Below, one piece after another: positions 58,200 through 64,000 of a DNA stretch of 64,000 bases. The DNA is taken from NCBI GenBank assembly GCA_947493585.1, contig CANLRI010000001.1, positions 372,001 to 436,000 of the forward strand, written 5' to 3'. This DNA comes from an uncultured Planococcus sp. (GTDB lineage Bacteria > Bacillota > Bacilli > Bacillales_A > Planococcaceae). The translations under genes and the position numbers were made by a program. Under the pieces are notes generated by a model. It was not told the DNA's origin. It worked only from the letters and a program-made list of their open reading frames with translations, and made no database searches. Every line of letters starts with the position of its first letter. Within the stretch, counting starts at the first letter, position 1.

Positions 58200-59381
58200 A
58201 TGACACAAGAAATAATGACGGAAGACAATATCACCCGTCTCGAAGTGGACGGCAAACAATTGATTTTGATCGGCACCGCGCATGTGTCCAAACTGAGCGC
58301 AGAGCAAGTAAAGGAAGTTGTCGAGCGTGAGCGGCCGGATTCGGTGTGTATCGAACTCGACGCCCAGCGCTATGAATCGGTTATGCAGGATAAGAAATGG
58401 AAAGAAACCGATATCTTCAAAATCATCAAGGACAAGAAGGCAAGTCTGTTATTGATGAACTTGGCCATTTCCTCGTTCCAGAATCGTTTGGCTGACCAAT
58501 TCGGCATCAAGCCTGGCTCTGAAATGATTCAGGGCATCCGTTCAGCAGAAGAGACCGGAGCAGAGCTGGTCCTTGCCGACCGCAATATCCAAGTGACCTT
58601 TTCGCGCATCTGGGGCAATATCGGGCTGATGGGAAAAGCCCAGCTGATTTCTTCCGTGTTCTTCAGTATTTTCAGCAAGGAATCGATTTCCGAAGAGGAA
58701 CTTGAGAAAATGAAGCAACAGGATACCTTGAACGCGGTGATGGACGATTTCACCAAAGCCTTCCCGCGTATCAAAAAGCCGCTCATCGACGAACGCGACC
58801 AGTATTTGGCTCAGAAAATCAAAGAAGCTCCCGGGAACAAGGTTGTCGCCGTTCTCGGTGCCGCGCATATTCCAGGCATCACGCGCGAAATCCACCAAGA
58901 GCAGGATTTGAATGCGCTCAACGAAGTGCCGAAGAAATCGAAATGGCCGAAGATCATTGGCTGGGCCATTCCGCTGCTCATCTTGTCGATCATTGCGTAT
59001 ACGTTTTATGCAAACCCGGCAGCTGGCTTTGACCAGGCGATCAGCTGGATTCTTTGGAACGGCACGCTCGCTGCAATCGGTGCTGCGGTCGCATTTGGCC
59101 ATCCGCTTGCGATTCTCACCGCCTTTGTCGCCGCGCCGATTTCATCGCTCAATCCGCTTGTTGCGGCCGGCTGGTTTTCGGGGCTCACACAAGCCTTTGT
59201 ACGCCGGCCGAATGTCGGGGATTTTGACACCTTGTCGAAAGACGTGTTCACGGTCAAAGGCTTTTGGGACAATAAAGTGACGCGTGTCTTGCTGGTGATC
59301 GTATTGACCAATCTCGGCAGTTCGCTCGGCACATTCATCGGCGGCGCGGACGTTCTGCGGCTGTTTTTCGAAAACTTATAA
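58200..59381 (+). CDS. TraB-family membrane protein
   Basis: The protein has 393 residues. The soluble N-terminal half shows the TraB signatures: LILIGTAHVSKLSAEQV, RPDSVCIELDAQRYE, EETGAELVLADRNIQVTF and VVAVLGAAHIPGI (GxxH motifs). The C-terminal third has about four helices (IIGWAIPLLILSIIAYTFYA, AIGAAVAFGHPLAIL, FVAAPISSLNPLVAAGWF, VTRVLLVIVLTNLGSS). Enterococcal relatives block self pheromone; animal TIKI proteins cut Wnt, and the GxxH Glu/His site is thought to be a metal peptidase. No pheromone is evident here. Confidence 0.88.
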   Translation: MTQEIMTEDNITRLEVDGKQLILIGTAHVSKLSAEQVKEVVERERPDSVCIELDAQRYESVMQDKKWKETDIFKIIKDKKASLLLMNLAISSFQNRLADQFGIKPGSEMIQGIRSAEETGAELVLADRNIQVTFSRIWGNIGLMGKAQLISSVFFSIFSKESISEEELEKMKQQDTLNAVMDDFTKAFPRIKKPLIDERDQYLAQKIKEAPGNKVVAVLGAAHIPGITREIHQEQDLNALNEVPKKSKWPKIIGWAIPLLILSIIAYTFYANPAAGFDQAISWILWNGTLAAIGAAVAFGHPLAILTAFVAAPISSLNPLVAAGWFSGLTQAFVRRPNVGDFDTLSKDVFTVKGFWDNKVTRVLLVIVLTNLGSSLGTFIGGADVLRLFFENL

Positions 59382-59394
59382 TTAGGTGTGGAGA

Positions 59395-59635
59395 AACTCC
59401 TGAAACCGTGTTTTCCGAAGCTTACCGCTCGCTTTCCGTGGGCTCGCGCCCAAGCCTCTTCAGTCGCTGTGCGCCTTGCGGGGTCTCGGTCGTCTCGCTA
59501 ATCCACAGGAAAGATAAGGTCGACCTACGGGAGAACTTATCTTTGCGAAAGTAATGCGCAGCATTATTGAGCAGCCGGGGTTCCGAGCGGACGCTTCTCC
59601 AAACACTTCGAGACTCCATGTATTCTTCTAATAGG
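59395..59635. repeat. GC-rich non-coding element, probable dispersed repeat
   Basis: This stretch has no protein-like frame. It carries GC-rich phrases such as CTCGCTTTCCGTGGGCTCG and GCCTTGCGGGGTCTCG, of the kind found in dispersed non-coding repeats of Bacillales genomes. Its class cannot be fixed without comparison of the whole genome. Confidence 0.45.
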
Positions 59636-59671
59636 AAAAGCTTCCCCAAAAATTTAGGTGGCAGCTTTTTT
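59636..59671 (+). terminator. Possible intrinsic terminator
   Basis: AAAAGCT (59636-59642) pairs with AGCTTTT (59663-59669) around a 20-base interior with CC/GG support and is followed by T-rich sequence. Confidence 0.5.
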
Positions 59672-59779
59672 GATTTCTAGATGCCCGCATAAAAATGTAT
59701 AAAAAGTACTCTTAATGAATGATTTTTATTAGAAAAAGGAGTATAACTAAAGTATAAAACCGAACGGAGGCGCATGGAG

Positions 59780-60025
59780 ATGGATTTCCTGTTGATGGGG
59801 ATCTTGTTGTGGTCGCTGGTGATTGCTGCACTGCTGCTCGGATTGTACGGAGTTTGGAAAAGATCGTGGAAAGCGTTGTTTTGGGGAGGGCTTGCATCAC
59901 TTTTGCCGATGGGCCTGATCTTTATGGGGGATGACAGCTGGGTGTTTAAATTGAGCATCTTGCCGCCGCTCTTGATGTTTATCGGAGCGTACTTCCTGAA
60001 ACAGCGGCGTCCTGAAAAAGTTTAA
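59780..60025 (+). CDS. Small membrane protein of unknown function
   Basis: The protein has 81 residues. Three hydrophobic helices (about 4-22, 31-46, 54-70) are joined by short loops, including GVWKRSWKALFWGG and MGDDSWVFK, and end in a basic tail. The start at 59780 has GGAGG 9 bases upstream; 59774 is in frame but too close to that site. It is monocistronic with a strong terminator after it. The family is not recognised. Confidence 0.65.
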   Translation: MDFLLMGILLWSLVIAALLLGLYGVWKRSWKALFWGGLASLLPMGLIFMGDDSWVFKLSILPPLLMFIGAYFLKQRRPEKV

Positions 60026-60030
60026 ACGAG

Positions 60031-60060
60031 AACCGGCCGAAAATTTTCGGCCGGTTTTTG
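60031..60060. terminator. Intrinsic terminator, 26-bp perfect palindrome
   Basis: 60031-60056 is a perfect palindrome (13 pairs, AAAATTTT at its centre) followed by T. Confidence 0.9.
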
Positions 60061-60132
60061 AGTGTTTAAAGTGGTGCTTTCTGATTTCCGGTTATACAAT
60101 AGTTATACAATAATCGGAGGGAGATAATCCTT

Positions 60133-63100
60133 ATGCAGTATATACTCGAGCGCAGTAAATTATTCATCTTTTTGATTTTGATCCTCATGCTGGTCGGGGT
60201 TTACACTTTCCTGACTTTGCCGCAGCGTGAAATTCCCGAAACGCCTCCAGGGCTTGTGCTAGTCTCCACGATCTTGCCAGGCGCAGAGCCGGAAGAAGTG
60301 GAAACGAGCATTACGAATCCGATTGAAAGACAGCTGCAGAGCATTGACGGAATCGCGTCGATGGATTCCATTTCAGCGAATTCGGCTTCCATCATTACAC
60401 TAGAAATCGAAGACGGTGTTGAACCTGAGGGCTTGATCAATACGATCCAGCAGCAGGCACAGCGCGCAGCCGGCAGTTTCCCGGACCAAGCCCAGGACAT
60501 CAGTGTTGAAAAGCTGGACCTGACTTTCCCGCTGGTTTCCTATATGTTCTACGGGGATGAAGCGGAACTTGCTGAACTCGAAGAGCCGCTTGCGAATCTC
60601 TCGGATGAAGTGGAAGCGGTATCCGGCGTTGCCGGTACGCAAATCAAAGGCTTGAACGGCGAGCAGGTTGTCATCGAACTCGATGGGGATGCGCTCGCAG
60701 AAAATCAATTGCAGCCATTCGAAGTGCTTGAAAGCCTGCAGCAAGCGAATCAGCCGCTGTCTCTTGGCACCCATAGCGACGGCGAACAGCAATTCGTCTT
60801 GACCGTGCAGCAAAGCCAAGGCATCGAAAAACTGCGTGAGCTTCAGGTCGGCCAAGCAGCTGTCCCGCTTGCTGATGTAGCATCGGTCGAATTAGCTGAA
60901 GTTCCGGCGGAAGATATCGTCACGTTCGAAGGCGAGCCGGCGATTTCCTATACGGTCTTTTTGCAGACAGGCCAGGATGTGCCGTCTGTCGATGACCGCG
61001 TCAGCGAAGTAATTGAAGGCTTCAATGAAGGCTTGCCTGCGGGCGTCTCGGCAGAACGCTATGTGTCACAGGCTGAAAACGTCAACGAGATTTTCAGCTC
61101 GCTTTATATTTCGCTCTTGATCGCGGTGCTCGCGGTATTGGTCGTTACAACTGCGGGGCTGACGCTGTACGGTGCGTTTGCCGTAGCGCTGACGGTGCTT
61201 GCTTCCGTCTTGATCGGCCTCATCCCGATTCCATCGCTTGGCGTCGATTTGAACCAGATTTCCGTCATCGGATTGATTATCGCGATCGGGATATTGGTCG
61301 ATGACAGCATCGTCGTCAACGATAATATCCAGCGCCGCTATAAGCTCGGCGACAATGCAATGGCAGGGGCCATCAACGGCGTTCGGGAAGTCTATCCGTC
61401 GATTGTTTCGTCCAGTTTGGCGATTGTCGTTACGTTCTCTCCGCTGCTATTATTATCCGGCGGAAACGGTGCGTTCATTAAAGCGCTGCCGAGTATTTTG
61501 ATTACCACCATCTTGGCTTCGACGGTACTGTCGATTACGCTTGTGCCGATGATGCAATATTTGCGCACGAAACGCAAAAAAAGAAAAATTTCCGATACGC
61601 CGGGCTTCCTTGGCAAGCCGCTTGAAAAGCTTGCGCAAGTATATTCCGGAAAAGTGCTGAAAGGCGTCATGAAACGCCCTTGGCTAACAGGAATCGGCGG
61701 ATTGGTGATTGCAACGGCGCTGCTTTCGCTTGCCTTGTTCACGCCGTTCGAATTCTTCCCTGAAGCGGACCGTGAAGAAGTGACGATGAACGTGCGTCTC
61801 GCGGAAGGCACAACCATTGAAGAAACCGATGCGTTCATCCGTGAAGTGACGCAAGAAGTGGCGCAGGAAGACGGCAATGTCAACGAAACCGCCGTTTTCA
61901 CCGGTGAAGGCCTGCCGAATCTCTTTGCATCATCCATGGACAATACAGGCGCCAATACGGGCCAAGTAGCGTTCCGTGTCGACCGTGAAGCGACTTCCGC
62001 ATCCGCGTTTATCGATAAATGGGAACCGGAACTTCGCGAACGTTACCCGGATGCAGAAATCTTCCTCGATACGATTGTCCAAGGGCCGCCAGTCGGTGCA
62101 CCGGTAACCGTGACAGCGACCGGTGAAGACATCAATGAACTCGCAGCACTGCGTGACACACTCGAAGAAGAGATGCTCGCAAACGGTGCGACCGTCGTGA
62201 CCGATAACCTCGGGGCTGCCGTACCGGCGATTGAATATGTGCCGGAGCAGGAGACGCTTGAAGACAATGGCATTGCCTTGTCGACGGTCACCAATCAATT
62301 ACAGCTTCTGACGCAAGGCGTCCCGCTTTATACACTGTATGAAGGGCAAACGCCTTACGAAGTCGTTTTGAAGCAAGCAGGCATCACAGAAGGCGAACCG
62401 ATCGACCTCGCTGACTTCAGTTTGCCGGCATCCAGTTCTGCTGCGAGCGGCGATGAAGCCGGCGGCGAAGCGGGACCGCCTGCTGCCGCACAGCCAGGGC
62501 CGCCTGAATTGATCGGGCTGGACGAGCTATTGACGGCACAGGAAACGACGGCGCTTGCACAAGTGCCGCATAAATCAGGAGACCGTGCCATCACGCTCCG
62601 TGCGTTCGGTGAAGCGGATGATTTCGAAGCGCAGATGCTCGATGTCGTCGATAATGCACGCGCCGACTTGTCGGCCGGCTATGAACTGTCGACTGGCGGC
62701 GAAAACTCCGATCAGGAAGCATTCTTCGCTGAAATCGGCATCTTGTTCCTGGTTGTGCTGTTGCTGGTTTACCTGGTTATCGCGTTCCAGTTCAAGTCGT
62801 TCGGCTTGCCGTTCCTTGTGTTGATTGCCGTGTATCTCGGCATCTCGGGCGCAATTCTCGGATTGTTCCTGACACAGACGCCGCTCAGCTTCCTTGGCGT
62901 CATGGGGATCGTCTCCTTGACGGGGATTGTCGTCCGGAACGCGGTCGTGCTCATCGACTTTGTCGAAGCGCGCCGCCTGACAGGAGATTTCAATATCGAA
63001 GAAGCGATCATCGAATCAGGATATGCGCGCATCAAGCCGATCGTGCTGACGTCCCTGACTTCGATTGTGGCCTTGCTGCCGGTCGCATTTTCCGGCGATC

Positions 63101-63240
63101 CTTTGTTTGAACCACTGGCCGTGACCATCATTGCGGGGCTCACGTTCTCCGGGTTGTTCACATTGGTCATGATTCCGGCGCTGTATCTTCTATTCCATCG
63201 CATCGTCATCGCGCGCAAAGAGAAGAAACAAACCGCCTGA
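60133..63240 (+). CDS. RND-family efflux permease (SwrC-like)
   Basis: The product has 1035 residues with the RND plan: TM1 at the start (LFIFLILILMLVGVYTFLTLP), a large outside loop, TM2-6, a second large loop and TM8-12. The proton-relay aspartates are in the fourth helix region (GILVDDSIVVNDN). PGAEPEEVE and the second-half FLVVLLLVYLVIAFQFKS are standard. A Gly/Ser/Ala/Pro-rich insert at about 764-792 is unusual. There is no gene for a periplasmic-type adaptor alongside, as for Bacillus subtilis SwrC, which exports surfactin. The substrate is unknown; drugs or amphiphiles are likely. Confidence 0.92.
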   Translation: MQYILERSKLFIFLILILMLVGVYTFLTLPQREIPETPPGLVLVSTILPGAEPEEVETSITNPIERQLQSIDGIASMDSISANSASIITLEIEDGVEPEGLINTIQQQAQRAAGSFPDQAQDISVEKLDLTFPLVSYMFYGDEAELAELEEPLANLSDEVEAVSGVAGTQIKGLNGEQVVIELDGDALAENQLQPFEVLESLQQANQPLSLGTHSDGEQQFVLTVQQSQGIEKLRELQVGQAAVPLADVASVELAEVPAEDIVTFEGEPAISYTVFLQTGQDVPSVDDRVSEVIEGFNEGLPAGVSAERYVSQAENVNEIFSSLYISLLIAVLAVLVVTTAGLTLYGAFAVALTVLASVLIGLIPIPSLGVDLNQISVIGLIIAIGILVDDSIVVNDNIQRRYKLGDNAMAGAINGVREVYPSIVSSSLAIVVTFSPLLLLSGGNGAFIKALPSILITTILASTVLSITLVPMMQYLRTKRKKRKISDTPGFLGKPLEKLAQVYSGKVLKGVMKRPWLTGIGGLVIATALLSLALFTPFEFFPEADREEVTMNVRLAEGTTIEETDAFIREVTQEVAQEDGNVNETAVFTGEGLPNLFASSMDNTGANTGQVAFRVDREATSASAFIDKWEPELRERYPDAEIFLDTIVQGPPVGAPVTVTATGEDINELAALRDTLEEEMLANGATVVTDNLGAAVPAIEYVPEQETLEDNGIALSTVTNQLQLLTQGVPLYTLYEGQTPYEVVLKQAGITEGEPIDLADFSLPASSSAASGDEAGGEAGPPAAAQPGPPELIGLDELLTAQETTALAQVPHKSGDRAITLRAFGEADDFEAQMLDVVDNARADLSAGYELSTGGENSDQEAFFAEIGILFLVVLLLVYLVIAFQFKSFGLPFLVLIAVYLGISGAILGLFLTQTPLSFLGVMGIVSLTGIVVRNAVVLIDFVEARRLTGDFNIEEAIIESGYARIKPIVLTSLTSIVALLPVAFSGDPLFEPLAVTIIAGLTFSGLFTLVMIPALYLLFHRIVIARKEKKQTA

Positions 63241-63243
63241 TGG

Positions 63244-63278
63244 AAAGCTGCAGGGTCTTCGGACTTTGCGGCTTTTTG
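63244..63278 (+). terminator. Intrinsic terminator of the RND gene
   Basis: Nine pairs (63244-63252 with 63267-63275, one G-T) are followed by a T run. Confidence 0.75.
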
Positions 63279-63361
63279 TTTTTTGGCAGGGCTGAGTAAA
63301 GCTTGCCTGATGGGGTAAGCAGGAGAGAAAGGGCAATTTTTGAGAAAAGGGGGCGATGCGC

Positions 63362-64000
63362 TTGGGGACATTGGAATTAGAAGCGCGGCATAGGAAGCCG
63401 TTGCTCGCGGTATTGATGGCCGGCGTGTTTGTGGCGATACTCAACCAGACGCTGCTCGCCACCGCTTTGCCGCATATCATGGAAGATCTGGACATCACCG
63501 CCAACACGGCGCAATGGCTGACGACGGTATTCATGCTCGTCAACGGCGTCATGATCCCGATCACGGCTTTTTTAATCAATAAATACACGACACGCCATTT
63601 GTTTTTTGTCGCGATGGGGTTATTCGCCACCGGCACAATCATCTGTGCGCTCGCGCCCGGCTTTGCGACTTTGATGGTCGGGCGCATCGTCCAGGCATCG
63701 GGTGCCGGCATCATGATGCCCCTCGCACAGACGGTATTGTTCGTCATCTTCCCGATTGAAAAGCGCGGGCAGGCGATGGGCATGTTCGGCTTAATCATTT
63801 CCTTCGCACCGGCAATCGGACCGACTTTATCCGGTTATCTGGTCGGCCAGTATCCGTGGCGATCCTTGTTTTATATCGTCATTCCGATTGCGCTCATTGA
63901 TTTGGCGCTGGCGTATTTCTTCCTGCGCAATGTGACCGAACGGACTTTCCCGAAAATCGATATTTTATCAATCATGTTATCGACCTTGGGGTTCGGTGGC
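63362..64000 (+). CDS. MFS drug transporter, DHA2 (EmrB/QacA) type, cut by window end
   Basis: The frame is open from 63362 to the window edge and gives about 213 residues. It reads LLAVLMAGVFVAILNQTLLATALPHIMEDLDI in TM1, WLTTVFMLVNGVMIP, GRIVQASGAGIMMPL (motif of TM4) and GFGLIISFAPAIGPTLSGYL-like sequence at TM5 (the antiporter motif is FAPAIGPTLSG). These fit the 14-helix DHA2 family, which pumps drugs in exchange for protons. A TTG at 63362 is preferred because AAGGGGG lies 8 bases ahead; an ATG at 63356 is too near that site. Confidence 0.88.
   Translation, partial: MGTLELEARHRKPLLAVLMAGVFVAILNQTLLATALPHIMEDLDITANTAQWLTTVFMLVNGVMIPITAFLINKYTTRHLFFVAMGLFATGTIICALAPGFATLMVGRIVQASGAGIMMPLAQTVLFVIFPIEKRGQAMGMFGLIISFAPAIGPTLSGYLVGQYPWRSLFYIVIPIALIDLALAYFFLRNVTERTFPKIDILSIMLSTLGFGG

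Overview
The window reads as a chromosomal piece of a low-to-mid GC Gram-positive bacterium of the Bacillales. Planococcaceae (Planococcus-like) is my best guess. The signs are AGGAGG-type ribosome binding sites on most genes, compact intrinsic terminators shared by convergent genes, a SigB-type promoter with YsnF and RsbR-like proteins, a lysine riboswitch on dapA, a Firmicutes-type GMP reductase, a class D/F-like sortase and lipobox lipoproteins. No rRNA, tRNA, CRISPR array, transposase or prophage module was seen. The genus is inferred from the overall look, not from a marker gene.

Layout. 0-13.5 kb: small membrane proteins, including four paralogues with a DYFPG / GGES / TSP pattern; a TetR-SDR pair; small membrane and lipoprotein genes with one frameshift; guaC behind candidate PurR boxes; a secreted MBL hydrolase with its DUF3006 partner; and several small genes of unknown role. 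13.6-21.6 kb: the most defence-like block. A Nudix hydrolase, a PLD-helicase-DUF3427 protein, a MazG-like pyrophosphohydrolase and a second PLD-helicase are co-directional. They end at a 44-bp perfect palindrome facing a GmrSD-like DUF262/DUF1524 gene. 21.7-30 kb: a glutaredoxin under a CsoR/CstR-type operator, a lipoprotein nuclease, an MBL hydrolase, an aldo/keto reductase, a HAD gene broken by a stop codon, and an ABC-F gene preceded by a 44-codon leader ORF and an attenuator-like hairpin. 30-35 kb: an AT-rich bacteriocin-like precursor with a small membrane partner, then a LytTR regulator fused to a degenerate ABC ATPase, next to the ABC transporter it probably controls. 35-43.5 kb: a lipoprotein hydrolase, a luciferase-like flavoenzyme, an MHYT-PAS-GGDEF-EAL protein, a DinB-like protein and a surface protein with an MPSTG sorting-like tail.

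43.6-44.8 kb is gene-free. It holds about three and a half tandem copies of a ~245-bp unit whose central hairpin shows compensatory base changes, followed by a second hairpin-rich stretch. This is the most unusual non-coding signal in the window. 44.8-56 kb: the sortase, an ECF sigma/anti-sigma pair, two tandem SDRs, a Yip1 protein, an LVIVD-repeat secreted protein, YsnF, a CWB2 cell-wall protein, an RsbR-like STAS protein, and dapA with its lysine riboswitch. 56.5-64 kb: a methyltransferase, a zinc metallopeptidase, a TraB-family protein, a second gene-free GC-rich element, an RND pump and the start of an MFS drug transporter.

How they may work together. The sortase at 45 kb is a natural partner for the MPSTG surface protein at 42-43.5 kb. 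YsnF and the RsbR-like protein point to the general stress response. The Nudix-helicase-MazG-helicase run is organised as a unit and combines nucleotide clean-up with two nuclease-helicases; I do not recognise it as a named system. Function calls rest on reading motifs by eye; no database search was run.
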